A DNA stretch of 63,305 nt from NCBI RefSeq assembly GCF_022832375.1, contig NZ_JALHLG010000023.1, positions 1 through 63,305 of the forward strand. The letters are read 5' to 3'. Source of the DNA: Novosphingobium beihaiense (GTDB lineage Bacteria; Pseudomonadota; Alphaproteobacteria; Sphingomonadales; Sphingomonadaceae). The notes beneath the pieces are model-generated. The model saw nothing but the letters and a program-made list of their open reading frames with translations. It was not told the origin of the DNA and made no database searches. The translations under genes and the position numbers were made by a program. Shown here in pieces: positions 9,211 to 16,681 of the stretch; position 1 is the stretch's first letter, and each line of letters begins with the position of its first letter.

Positions 9211-9552
9211 TCAGGGCCTGCAGGCCGCGATTTCCAGAATATCCGCGCAGACGAGCGGATCGCCCTGACAGCAATCCTCCATCAGGAAGGAGAGCAGGCG
9301 GCGCATCCCGCCATAGTCGGCGCGGTAACGGATGACGCGGCTTTCCCGCTCCGACGCGGCAAGCCCCGCACGTTCGAGATTGGCGAGGTGGTGCGACATC
9401 GTGGAAGGCGGCACGCCCAGCTTCTGCGCGATCTCGCCCGCCATCAGCCCTTCGGCACCGGTTTGTACAAGCATGCGGAAGACCGACAGCCGCGTGTCAT
9501 GCGCGAGCGCCTGCAACGCATTTACCGCCCAGTCCTGAAGTGGTGCCGCCAT
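9211..9552 (-). CDS. arsR: ArsR/SmtB-family arsenic-responsive repressor
   Basis: A 113-residue winged-helix protein: ALAHDTRLSVFRMLVQTGAEG, then GEIAQKLGVPPSTMSHHLANLERAGLAASE as the recognition helix, and the beta-wing SRVIRYRADYGGM. The metal-binding cysteines are not in the classical ELCVCDL helix. A C-terminal cluster, EDCCQGDPLVC plus AACRP, probably serves. Arsenite binding would release it from DNA. The start at 9552 is chosen because the helix order starts there; a longer frame would cross the operator. It is first in the ars operon. Confidence 0.92.
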   Translation of the reverse strand: MAAPLQDWAVNALQALAHDTRLSVFRMLVQTGAEGLMAGEIAQKLGVPPSTMSHHLANLERAGLAASERESRVIRYRADYGGMRRLLSFLMEDCCQGDPLVCADILEIAACRP

Positions 9553-9607
9553 GCGGAGCCCTTTCTTGATCTTCCCCCTGTCTAGATGCCATTGCCCGGC
9601 AGTCAAT

Positions 9608-9635
9608 CCATAATTCGAGAAGTATCGAATTATGG
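9608..9635 (-). promoter_or_regulatory. ArsR-type operator upstream of ars operon
   Basis: Perfect inverted repeat with 11-bp arms, CCATAATTCGA (9608-9618) and TCGAATTATGG (9625-9635), and a 6-nt spacer. It is centred 70 bp upstream of the arsR start. The ATTCGA/TCGAAT core resembles ArsR sites of other proteobacteria. It most likely binds the repressor encoded next to it. Confidence 0.8.
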
Positions 9636-9756
9636 TCCCGCAAGGACGCCCCCTCCCCGCCGGACTATGCCTTTCCCGCAAACCGTTTTCCTACAGAGGC
9701 CCTGCCACGCTAGACTGCCCGGCATGGCTCCCCCCCCCCGCACCATCAGCACCATC

Positions 9757-9812
9757 ACACCGACACACCGACACACCGGCACACCGGCACACCGGCACAC
9801 CGGCACACCGGC
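9757..9812. repeat. 8-bp tandem repeat, seven units
   Basis: Seven head-to-tail copies of ACACCG(A/G)C: two with A, then five with G. A run of nine or ten C lies just before (about 9730-9739). It sits in the gap between the ars operator and the beta-helix gene and is expected to vary in copy number by slippage. Confidence 0.9.
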
Positions 9813-9851
9813 ACAAGGTTACACATCGCCTGCAAAGTGACACCGGGGCCG

Positions 9852-9908
9852 CAAGGTGACAGTTTCTTCCTTGGACCGTGTCATCCGTGTCAACCGGGTG
9901 TCACCTTG
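9852..9908. repeat. Inverted repeat with GTGTCA cluster
   Basis: CAAGGTGACA (9852-9861) and its exact complement TGTCACCTTG (9899-9908) flank a stretch with further GTGTCA words. It may form a stem in RNA or be a small intergenic repeat. It lies 120 bp before the beta-helix gene. The rest of the gap 9636-10028 shows no gene. Confidence 0.5.
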
Positions 9909-10028
9909 TGCATGATGGGGCATGCGCTCCCGCATCCGGGCGCAACGAATCGGCGCCGTGCCGTCCCGCTGCGGGACGGGGCCAAGCGCGTTTACACCTT
10001 CGCCAGAAGGGCGCGGTACAAGCGCGGC

Positions 10029-10991
10029 ATGACCCGCTTCGCCCGACTCGCGCTCGCCTCCACGGCGCTGCTGTGCACCGCCCTTCCCGCTTCCTTTTCC
10101 TCCGCCCAGAGTGGCGGCGCGCAGCCCGCGCCCTATACCGTGGCCGAGACCGGGCGCAGCTACACCCGGCTGCAGGACGCGGTGGATGCGATCGGCAACG
10201 GGCGCGGAACGATCCGCTTCGCCTCGCTGCGCTTTGCAGATTGCGCGGTGCAGACCGGCGGCGACGTGACTTACGAAGCGGCCGTGCCCGGCCAGTCGGT
10301 GCTCGACGGCACCATCTGCGAAGGCAAGGGAGCGCTGGTCCTGCGCGGGCACAGCGCCCGCGTGGAAGGGCTCGTCTTCGCCAACATGCACGCGCCGGAA
10401 AGGAACGGCGTGGGCATCCGGCTGGAGCATGGCGACCTGGCCATCTCGCAATCGTGGTTCCGCGACAGCGACCAGGGCATCCTGACCGCCAACGATCCGG
10501 CGGGCACGATCACGATCGACAAGTCCACTTTCACCCGGCTGGGCACTTGCGACGGACCGGGCTGCGCGCATTCGATCTACATCGGCGATTACGGTGCGCT
10601 CACGGTCACCCGAAGCCGTTTCGAGGCCGGGACCGGCGGCCACTACGCCAAGAGCCGCGCGGCCCGCGTAGCCATCCTCAATTGCAGCTTCGACGACACG
10701 CACGGGCGCGGCACCAATTACATGATCGACCTGCCCGAGGGCGCCACCGGGCGCATCGCCGGAAACTGGTTCGTGCAGGGTCGCGACAAGGAGAACTACT
10801 CCGCCTTCATCGCCGTCGCCGCCGAGCATCACAGCCACTCGGCGGACGGCCTCACCATCGAGGACAACAACGCCCGCTTCGCCCCGGGTGTGGACCGCCG
10901 CAGCGCCTTTGTCGCAGACTGGTCGGGCGATGCGCTGAAAATCGGCGCGAACGTGCTGGGGCCGGGCCTGGTGCGCTTCGAGGAGCGCTGA
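10029..10991 (+). CDS. Exported right-handed beta-helix protein
   Basis: A 320-residue protein with a signal peptide (MTRFARLALASTALLCTALPASFSSA) and then repeated short strands of pectate-lyase type: ITFDKSTFTRLG-like rungs such as ITIDKSTFTRL, LTVTRSRFEAG, VAILNCSFDDTHG and GRIAGNWFVQG. The family often binds or cleaves polysaccharides, but no catalytic triad could be picked out. The start is chosen at the ATG before the signal peptide; the frame stays open far upstream without sense. It is convergent with the next gene. Confidence 0.65.
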   Translation: MTRFARLALASTALLCTALPASFSSAQSGGAQPAPYTVAETGRSYTRLQDAVDAIGNGRGTIRFASLRFADCAVQTGGDVTYEAAVPGQSVLDGTICEGKGALVLRGHSARVEGLVFANMHAPERNGVGIRLEHGDLAISQSWFRDSDQGILTANDPAGTITIDKSTFTRLGTCDGPGCAHSIYIGDYGALTVTRSRFEAGTGGHYAKSRAARVAILNCSFDDTHGRGTNYMIDLPEGATGRIAGNWFVQGRDKENYSAFIAVAAEHHSHSADGLTIEDNNARFAPGVDRRSAFVADWSGDALKIGANVLGPGLVRFEER

Positions 10992-11002
10992 ACCCGCCGG
11001 GT

Positions 11003-11515
11003 TCAGGAAATCGAGCGCAGGCTGGCGCGGCAGGTATCCGCGTTCATGACCGCACGGGCCTCGCGCAGCGTGCCGGTCGTAAGATCGGGGCCATCGAGAA
11101 ACATCATGGTCAGCGCATAATCGTCCCCGCCGAGCGGGCTGGCACTGGTCTCCACGTGGGAAAAACCTTCGGCACCGGCACGGGCCTTCACCTGCTCGAC
11201 GAGATCGCGGTTGCTGCCATCGAACCGCGACCGGCAGCGCATGCCGGGCACCAGAACGCTTGCCTCCAGCCTTTCGGCATCGCGCGCTTCCGCCGCCGTA
11301 TCCGGACCGCCAAGAGCCAGCAGACCATGCAGTTCCGCGCTGGCGACGAGATCGGCGTTCGTGCCGAGCATGAGCATCGCGCCCAGCCAGACCGGCCAGC
11401 GGCGCCCCCGGTGGAAACGCGGCTGCACCGCCCCTCGTGCACCGCGTTTGAACACGGCGTGAAAGTCCTGCTGCGCCCCTGTGTCCCGCGGCGAAATATG
11501 CTCTCGCTCTGCCAT
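11003..11515 (-). CDS. Hypothetical protein
   Basis: A 170-residue protein with a basic N-terminus, one weakly hydrophobic segment (WPVWLGAMLMLGTNADLVASA) and a soluble C-terminal part with two cysteines (GMRCRSRF and ADTCRASL). No family was recognised. The ATG at 11515 is the first sensible start; a longer frame to 11632 overlaps the end of ribA. It is convergent with the beta-helix gene, whose stop is 11 bp away. Confidence 0.5.
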   Translation of the reverse strand: MAEREHISPRDTGAQQDFHAVFKRGARGAVQPRFHRGRRWPVWLGAMLMLGTNADLVASAELHGLLALGGPDTAAEARDAERLEASVLVPGMRCRSRFDGSNRDLVEQVKARAGAEGFSHVETSASPLGGDDYALTMMFLDGPDLTTGTLREARAVMNADTCRASLRSIS

Positions 11516-11582
11516 GAGTCCGCAGCATGGCACACAACGGTTAACCCGCTTTAAAGCACAATGACCGGGTCTTCCCGTCTCG

Positions 11583-12641
11583 CTAGAGCAAGTGCCCGGT
11601 GCGGTCCCGTTTGGTTTCCAGATAGCGGGCATTGTGCGGGTTGGGCGGCAACTGGTGCGGCACGCGCTCGATCACATCGACGCCAACTTCGCGCAGCGCC
11701 GCCACTTTGGCCGGGTTGTTGGTCATCAGCCGGATCGCATGGACGCCCAGAAGTTCCAGCATCCGCGCCGCCACCGGAAAGTCGCGCGCTTCGGTGGGCA
11801 AGCCCAGACGGTTGTTGGCATCGACGGTATCGAAGCCAAAGTCCTGCAGCCGGTACGCGCGCAGCTTGTTGACGAGGCCGATCCCGCGCCCTTCCTGCCG
11901 CAGGTAGAGCAGCACGCCCCAGCCGCCCGCCTTCGCCTCGTCCGCCATGGCGTGAAGCGCGGCGTGGAGCTGCGGCCCGCAATCGCACTTGAGACTGCCG
12001 AGGATATCACCGGTCAGGCATTCCGAATGCAGCCTCACCAGCGGTGCCCGGTCGCCGTTCTGCTTGCCAATCACCAGCGCGACATGTTCGCGCAGATCGT
12101 CAAGCGCGCGGAAAGCCACGATCTCGGCATCCTCGCAGGCCTCCACCGGCAGCCGGGCGCGCGAGGCGATTTGCAGGCGGCGCGTGTCCTTCCATTCAAC
12201 AAGGTCCGCGGACGAAACATCCTGCACTTCGCCTTCGAGCGCAGGCTCGACGAGGAAGGCGGGGAGGATACCTGCCAGCCGTGCCAGTTCCATCGCCGCA
12301 CGGGCCGTCTCGATATTGCCGATCGGCTCAGCCGCGAATGGCCCTTTCATCGGGTGCACGAGATCGAGCGCCGGATCGGCCACCGCGCGCGCGGTTTCCA
12401 GATCGAAGGGTTCGGCCGCGCGGATCAGCACCGGGGCTTCGGGCACGGCGGCCTCGCGCTGGTTGGCGAGCTTGAGCGTCACCGCCCGCGCCGCCGAGAT
12501 CAGCATGCGCGGCGCCGTGACACCGGCGGCAAAGCCCGTCTCGGCAGGCAGCAGCACCGCGCCGCCTTCCACGCGCACCGGCCAGCCGTGACGCAGCGCA
12601 TCGAGCGCCAGCGCGGCCCGGCGGGCACCGGGAGAAGGCAG
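11583..12641 (-). CDS. ribA: GTP cyclohydrolase II with degenerate RibB-like N-domain
   Basis: The C-terminal half is RibA: the zinc site CLTGDILGSLKCDC (C-x10-C-x-C), LYLRQEGRGIGL and the RLMTNNPAKVAAL segment. It opens GTP to start riboflavin synthesis. The N-terminal ~150 residues resemble a worn-down dihydroxybutanone-phosphate synthase (ARAAMELARLAGILPAFLVEP), lacking its acidic active site. Such fusions are usual in sphingomonads. The start is unclear: no ATG, GTG or TTG lies between the xthA stop and GTG 12578, yet similarity seems to begin before it. CTG at 12641 is the best fit to the domain, GTG 12578 the conservative choice. Confidence 0.88.
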   Translation of the reverse strand: MPSPGARRAALALDALRHGWPVRVEGGAVLLPAETGFAAGVTAPRMLISAARAVTLKLANQREAAVPEAPVLIRAAEPFDLETARAVADPALDLVHPMKGPFAAEPIGNIETARAAMELARLAGILPAFLVEPALEGEVQDVSSADLVEWKDTRRLQIASRARLPVEACEDAEIVAFRALDDLREHVALVIGKQNGDRAPLVRLHSECLTGDILGSLKCDCGPQLHAALHAMADEAKAGGWGVLLYLRQEGRGIGLVNKLRAYRLQDFGFDTVDANNRLGLPTEARDFPVAARMLELLGVHAIRLMTNNPAKVAALREVGVDVIERVPHQLPPNPHNARYLETKRDRTGHLL

Positions 12642-12649
12642 GCCTTCGC

Positions 12650-13438
12650 TCAGAGAGCGAACTCCGTGATCAGCGGCACGTGGTCGCTCGGCTTTTCCCA
12701 CTTGCGCGTTTCCTCGACGAAGCAATGCGCCGTGGCTTTCGGCGCCAGATCGGGCGAGGCCCACATGTGATCGAGACGGCGCCCCTGATCCTTCTGCCGC
12801 CAGTAGCTGCGGTAGGACCACCAGGAATAGTTGCGCTCCGGCGCCGGGATGAACTGGCGCCCCAGATCCACCCAGCCGAGCGCATCCTGGAAACGCCCCA
12901 GCGTCTCCACCTCGATCGGGGTGTGGCTGACGACCTTGAGCAGCGCCTTGTGATCGTAGACGTCGCATTCGAGCGGGGCGATGTTGAAATCGCCAACGAT
13001 CAGCGTGGGCCGGTCCACCGTCTTCGCCCACTCGGTCATGCGGCCCAGGAAATCGAGCTTCTGGCCAAACTTGGGGTTCACCTCCCGGTCGGGCACGTCG
13101 CCGCCGGCGGGGATATAGACGTTCTCGACGACCATCCCCTTGCCTTCGCCCTGCAGTTCCACACCGACATGGCGCGCCTCGCCATTGTCCTGCCAGTCAT
13201 GACGGCTGCATTCGGTGAAGGGCACTTTCGAGACCGTGGCGACGCCGTGGTAGCCCTTCTGCCCGTTGATGGCGCGGTAGGCATAGCCCAGCCGCTCGAA
13301 CATCTCGTGCGGGAAGAGATGCTCGGCGACCTTGATCTCCTGCAGGCACAATACGTCAGGCGCATGTTCGGTAAGGAACCGCTCGACCTGATCGATACGA
13401 AGGCGGACGGAATTGATGTTCCAGGTGGCAATCTTCAT
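12650..13438 (-). CDS. xthA: Exodeoxyribonuclease III
   Basis: A 262-residue AP endonuclease/3'-5' exonuclease of the ExoIII family. The metal and catalytic residues are visible in ATWNINSVRLR, LCLQEIKV, IPAGGDV, VGDFNIAPLECDVYD, RLDHMWAS and PSDHVPLITEF. It repairs abasic sites. The start at 13438 (MKIATWNIN) fits the family; a start six codons earlier has no support. ribA follows at once on the same strand, so the two may be cotranscribed. A structured 480-bp region lies upstream. Confidence 0.95.
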   Translation of the reverse strand: MKIATWNINSVRLRIDQVERFLTEHAPDVLCLQEIKVAEHLFPHEMFERLGYAYRAINGQKGYHGVATVSKVPFTECSRHDWQDNGEARHVGVELQGEGKGMVVENVYIPAGGDVPDREVNPKFGQKLDFLGRMTEWAKTVDRPTLIVGDFNIAPLECDVYDHKALLKVVSHTPIEVETLGRFQDALGWVDLGRQFIPAPERNYSWWSYRSYWRQKDQGRRLDHMWASPDLAPKATAHCFVEETRKWEKPSDHVPLITEFAL

Positions 13439-13478
13439 GCCGCAGGCTTTAGGCACCGCGTTCAGGAAATGCCAGAGG

Positions 13479-13507
13479 CCCCTTCGACAAGCTCAGGATG
13501 AGCGGGG
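13479..13507. repeat. REP-like palindromic element
   Basis: CCCC-TTCGACAA-GCTCA-gga-TGAGC-GGGG: a nested small hairpin. The phrase CTTCGACAAGCTCAGGATGAG is, as I recall, a common dispersed intergenic repeat in sphingomonad genomes. It lies in the leader of xthA. Confidence 0.55.
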
Positions 13508-13546
13508 CACTCTAGATCCAAGATAGGAACGATCCCCAAATCACGG

Positions 13547-13691
13547 TTTTCGGGTTTGCTGGTCCGTTCGGCCGGAGCGAGAATGGTGCCGAACGAGAAC
13601 CGGCGCGCAGCGCGCCTTAATGGCCGTGAGCACCGGAAGCGCAGTGAGGTGCCGTTCGCAGCCCGGCCGGGCGGACCAGTAAACCCGAAAA
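13547..13691. repeat. 145-bp element with long terminal inverted repeats
   Basis: Arms TTTTCGGGTTT-g-CTGGTCCG-tt-CGGCCGG (13547-13575) and the matching right arm (13663-13691) pair over 26 bp with two small interruptions. Inside, GCACC at about 13630 can pair with either GGTGC upstream (about 13586) or GGTGC downstream (about 13649), giving two exclusive folds, and GGCGCGC-a-GCGCGCC forms a tight hairpin. It may be a MITE-like element or a structured RNA. It lies between lolA and xthA. Confidence 0.55.
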
Positions 13692-13729
13692 AGGAAAACC
13701 CTCGAGCCGGGGGCAGAGGCTCGAGGGTT
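13688..13729 (-). terminator. Rho-independent terminator, minus strand
   Basis: A perfect 12-bp stem (AACCCTCGAGCC at 13697-13708, complement at 13718-13729) with a 9-nt loop. On the minus strand it is followed by TTCCTTTTT. It would end transcription of lolA or of a small RNA made from the gap 13730-13922. Confidence 0.8.
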
Positions 13730-13752
13730 CCTGTAAGCGTTCGTCACGCTAG

Positions 13753-13820
13753 GATCAGTACAGCCGGTTCAGGAGGCGCGGGCAACAGGGGGGAAAACCC
13801 GCCTCAAGCCGTACTGACCA
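13753..13820 (-). ncRNA. Candidate structured RNA downstream of lolA
   Basis: A long imperfect hairpin: GGATCAGTAC (13753-13762) pairs with GTACTGACC (13812-13820), and GAGGC..GGG with CCCGCCTC inside. On the minus strand the loop side carries CCTCCTG, an anti-Shine-Dalgarno word. The terminator follows 24 bp on. It could be a lolA 3'-UTR structure or a separate sRNA. No known RNA family was recognised. Confidence 0.35.
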
Positions 13821-13922
13821 GTTCACTTTAGGAGCGATTGCCTTGCTGTTATGTGAACAATATTCAGGAAACTGTCGCAATTTGTCGCTGGCGTTACACA
13901 CCCTGCGACAGACGGATGAATC

Positions 13923-14579
13923 CTAGCGGTGAGTTTTACGGCGCGGGTCCGTCCAACGGAAATCCCGGTCGGTAACAGGCATCCCGTAGCGCTGATTGGA
14001 CAGGGCAATCGTGGTTCGCTGATTCTGCGAATCGAGCGCGACCCAGTATGTGAGCTCCAGCCCGCCGGGCGCGGAGGCCTTGCGCGTGAAGATCAGCGTG
14101 ATCACCCCGTATTCAGGATGGGATTTGTCGCGCACCTCAATGCTGACGACATCGGGGTTGCCGGTGGGAATCACCTTGCCGTACTTCGCGACATCGCGAT
14201 GGGGATCGAGCAGCGCACCGAGCGGACTGTCGCTGATCGGCCAGCGCTGCACCTGATCGACGGCGTAATCGATCATCGTGAGCGCCTTGCCGTCGCTCAC
14301 GATCAGCATCTTAGCGCTCTTTTCGTACTGGAAGCGGATGCGGCCCGGGCGCTTGAGAGTGAGCGTGCCGCGCACCATCTGCCCGTCGCGGCCGCTCTGG
14401 ATGAAGTCCGCCTTCATCGTCTTGATACCGCGCAGGGCGGCCACGGCCTGATCGAGCTGCTTTGCCTCCGCCGGGCTTGCGGCAAGCGCGGGCGTGGCCG
14501 GAAGGACGGCAGGAACGGAAAGCGCGGCCAAAGCGGCCGCGCCAACGCAATTGCGAAAGGTCTGGGTCAGGATCTTCAT
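13923..14579 (-). CDS. lolA: LolA-type outer-membrane lipoprotein carrier
   Basis: A 218-residue periplasmic protein with a signal peptide ending TPALAASPAEA. LolA carries lipoproteins from LolCDE to the outer membrane. The fold is seen in MKADFIQSGRDGQMVRGTLTLKRPG, RIRFQYEKSAKMLIVSDGK and GLELTYWVALDSQNQRTTIAL. It is monocistronic here; a terminator lies about 190 bp downstream. The C-terminus is basic and short, FRWTDPRRKTHR, as in alphaproteobacterial forms. Confidence 0.88.
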   Translation of the reverse strand: MKILTQTFRNCVGAAALAALSVPAVLPATPALAASPAEAKQLDQAVAALRGIKTMKADFIQSGRDGQMVRGTLTLKRPGRIRFQYEKSAKMLIVSDGKALTMIDYAVDQVQRWPISDSPLGALLDPHRDVAKYGKVIPTGNPDVVSIEVRDKSHPEYGVITLIFTRKASAPGGLELTYWVALDSQNQRTTIALSNQRYGMPVTDRDFRWTDPRRKTHR

Positions 14580-14621
14580 GGCTATGCGGTTAGGTACACA
14601 GCCTTGAATGGCCTGTGAACC

Positions 14622-14789
14622 TTACTTGATCTTCGCTTCCTTGAACTCGACGTGCTTGCGCGCGACGGGATCGTACTTGCGGAAGCTCATCTTCTCGGTC
14701 GTGTTGCGCGGGTTCTTCTTGGTGACGTAGAAAAATCCGGTGTCAGCGGTCGAGACCAGACGGATCTTAACAGTTGCGGGCTTCGCCAT
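14622..14789 (-). CDS. rpmG: 50S ribosomal protein L33
   Basis: A 55-residue basic protein: [20 protein letters not shown], then [20 protein letters not shown] and a short basic tail ending EAKIK. It belongs to the alphaproteobacterial L33 type without the zinc-binding cysteine pairs. L33 sits near the E-site of the large ribosomal subunit. An AGGAAC lies 9 bases before the ATG. It is a lone gene between lolA and ppk2. Confidence 0.96.
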   Translation of the reverse strand: MAKPATVKIRLVSTADTGFFYVTKKNPRNTTEKMSFRKYDPVARKHVEFKEAKIK

Positions 14790-14948
14790 GGCGGGTTCCT
14801 GTAATCTCTCGTTTCAGCCGACCCCGATGCGAAACGGCTGGGCAGCGGCATGTTCCGTTGAAAAACATCGGGCGGCAACAGCGCGCCGCCCTTCAAGGCT
14901 GCGGCCCATGCGTTAGAGAGGGGGGAAAGTCAAGCCAAAGGCGCGCCG

Positions 14949-15731
14949 TCAGGGCAGCGGAAACGGCTTGATCGGCGCAAGAATGCCGAATTTCTCTTTC
15001 TTCGGCTTATCTTCGAGCGGCGGCATGTCCAGTTCGGGCGGATCGCAGCGGGTATCGGGCAGCCGGTCGAGCAAGTCGCGAATCACCGTCAGGCGGCCAT
15101 GCTTCTGGTCGTTGAAATCCACCAGCGTCCAGGGCGCATGCCGGGTATGGGTGGCTTCGAGCATCCGCTCGCGCGCCTTGGTGTAGTCCTTGTACTTCGC
15201 GCGCGCGGCCAGATCGACGGGGGACAGCTTCCAGCGCTTGAGCGGATCGTCCAGCCGTTCCTTCAGGCGCTCCTCCTGCTCTTCCTGATCGCAGGTCAGC
15301 CAGTACTTGAACAGCAGGATGCCATCGTCGGCCAGCATCTTCTCGAACGTGGGCGTATGGCGCAGGAACGCCTCCACCTGCGGCTCGGTGGCATAGCCCA
15401 TGACTTGCTCGACCCCGGCACGGTTGTACCACGAACGGTCGAACAGCACGATTTCCCCCGCGGCGGGCAGATGCGGGACATAGCGCTGGAAATACCACTG
15501 CCCCTGCTCGCGCTCGCTCGGCGCCGGAAGCGCGACGACGTGGCACTGACGGGTATTGAGATGCTCGGAGATCGCGTGGATCGTGCCGCCCTTGCCCGCT
15601 GTATCGCGCCCCTCGAACAGGACCAGAATGCGCGCGCCAGTCGTCTTGGCCCAGCGGGCCATGCCAGCCAGCTCTTCCTGCATCGGTTCGAGCAGGGCCT
15701 CGTAATCCTTGCGTCCCAGCCCCTTACCCAT
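14949..15731 (-). CDS. ppk2: Polyphosphate kinase 2 family protein
   Basis: A 260-residue PPK2. The P-loop is LVLFEGRDTAGKGGTI, the lid and Walker B region FDRSWYNRAGVEQVMG, and the family segment KYWLTCDQEEQEERLKERL follows. It transfers phosphate between polyphosphate and nucleotides; the single-domain length fits class I or III. The ATG at 15731 has GGGTGAG upstream; a GTG three codons earlier is possible. It lies 18 bp from the uppP stop on the same strand, so the two are probably cotranscribed. Confidence 0.93.
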   Translation of the reverse strand: MGKGLGRKDYEALLEPMQEELAGMARWAKTTGARILVLFEGRDTAGKGGTIHAISEHLNTRQCHVVALPAPSEREQGQWYFQRYVPHLPAAGEIVLFDRSWYNRAGVEQVMGYATEPQVEAFLRHTPTFEKMLADDGILLFKYWLTCDQEEQEERLKERLDDPLKRWKLSPVDLAARAKYKDYTKARERMLEATHTRHAPWTLVDFNDQKHGRLTVIRDLLDRLPDTRCDPPELDMPPLEDKPKKEKFGILAPIKPFPLP

Positions 15732-15748
15732 GCAGCTCACCCATATCG

Positions 15749-16561
15749 TCAGACCCTTGCGAGCAGGAACAGCGCCAGCGCGCCGGCAACGATACGATAC
15801 CAGGCAAAGGGCGCAAAGCCCGAGCGGCTGACGAATGCCATGAACGCCTTGATCACCACCAGCGCCACCACGAACGAGACGAAAAAGCCGATAGCAATCT
15901 CATACCAGCCCACCGGTCCGGTCCCGGCGGCCAGTTCCTCCCGGGCGCCCCACAGTTCCAGCGCGGTGGCGCCCATCATCGTCGGCACGGCCAGGAAGAA
16001 GCTGAATTCGGCGGCCGTGCGGCGCTCCACGCCCATCGCCAGCGCCCCCATGATCGTCGCGCCCGAGCGGCTGACGCCGGGGACCATGGCCAGGCACTGC
16101 GCCACGCCAACGCCGACGCACTTCATCAGCGGCAGTTCGGAAACCCCCGTCAGCGGCCCTTGCTTGGCGACTTTCTCGATCCCGATAATGGCAATGCCGC
16201 CGATGATCAGCGCCCAGGCCACCACGTTGGGCTGGCCCAGCAGCCCTTCGATATAGTCCTTGAGCGCAAGCCCGATCACCGCCGAGGGCAGGAACGCCAC
16301 CAGCACATTGCGCACGAAGCGGATCGAGGTGGGATTGAGTTTCAGCAGCCCCATGCCCACGGCCCAGAACGTGCGCCAGAACTGCACGATCACCGCCAGA
16401 ATCGCCCCCAGCTGGATCACGATATTGAAGGTGGCCCACTGCGCGGCGTCATAGCCGAACAGCTGTGTGGCGAGGATGAGATGCCCGGTCGACGAGACGG
16501 GCAGAAACTCGGTGAGGCCCTCGACGATGCCGAGGAGGATTGCGGTGAAAGTCAGGTCCAT
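15749..16561 (-). CDS. uppP: Undecaprenyl-diphosphatase
   Basis: A 270-residue membrane protein of the BacA/UppP family with about eight helices. The signatures are LGIVEGLTEFLPVSSTGHL near the N-terminus and MVPGVSRSGATI in the middle, both part of the active site facing the periplasm. It recycles undecaprenyl pyrophosphate for peptidoglycan and O-antigen synthesis. It is followed by ppk2. Confidence 0.96.
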   Translation of the reverse strand: MDLTFTAILLGIVEGLTEFLPVSSTGHLILATQLFGYDAAQWATFNIVIQLGAILAVIVQFWRTFWAVGMGLLKLNPTSIRFVRNVLVAFLPSAVIGLALKDYIEGLLGQPNVVAWALIIGGIAIIGIEKVAKQGPLTGVSELPLMKCVGVGVAQCLAMVPGVSRSGATIMGALAMGVERRTAAEFSFFLAVPTMMGATALELWGAREELAAGTGPVGWYEIAIGFFVSFVVALVVIKAFMAFVSRSGFAPFAWYRIVAGALALFLLARV

Positions 16562-16645
16562 TGGCGGCAGGTCATGCCCGACGCACTGCGCAAGTCAACC
16601 CGGCCCACGCTGCAGCGCAAAATTTTGTGGCGGGATCGCATGGGC

Positions 16646-16675
16646 TTCCCCCTCCCCGGCGGAGGAGGGGGAAGT
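16646..16675. repeat. Palindrome after the M13 peptidase gene
   Basis: CTTCCCCCTCC (16646-16656) and its complement (16665-16675) with an 8-nt loop, 7 bp downstream of the peptidase stop. No U-run. The CCCCCTCC/GGAGGGGG pattern recurs at 28288-28427, so it may be a dispersed repeat that also shields mRNA ends. Confidence 0.5.
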
Positions 16676-16681
16676 ACAGGG

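Noticed and set aside
9757..9812. CRISPR array
   Set aside because: Units are 8 bp, contiguous and without spacers; no cas genes in the window.
13547..13820. 6S, SRP or RNase P RNA
   Set aside because: None of the conserved sequence blocks of these RNAs (for example the SRP GGAAGGAAGCAGCC) could be found.
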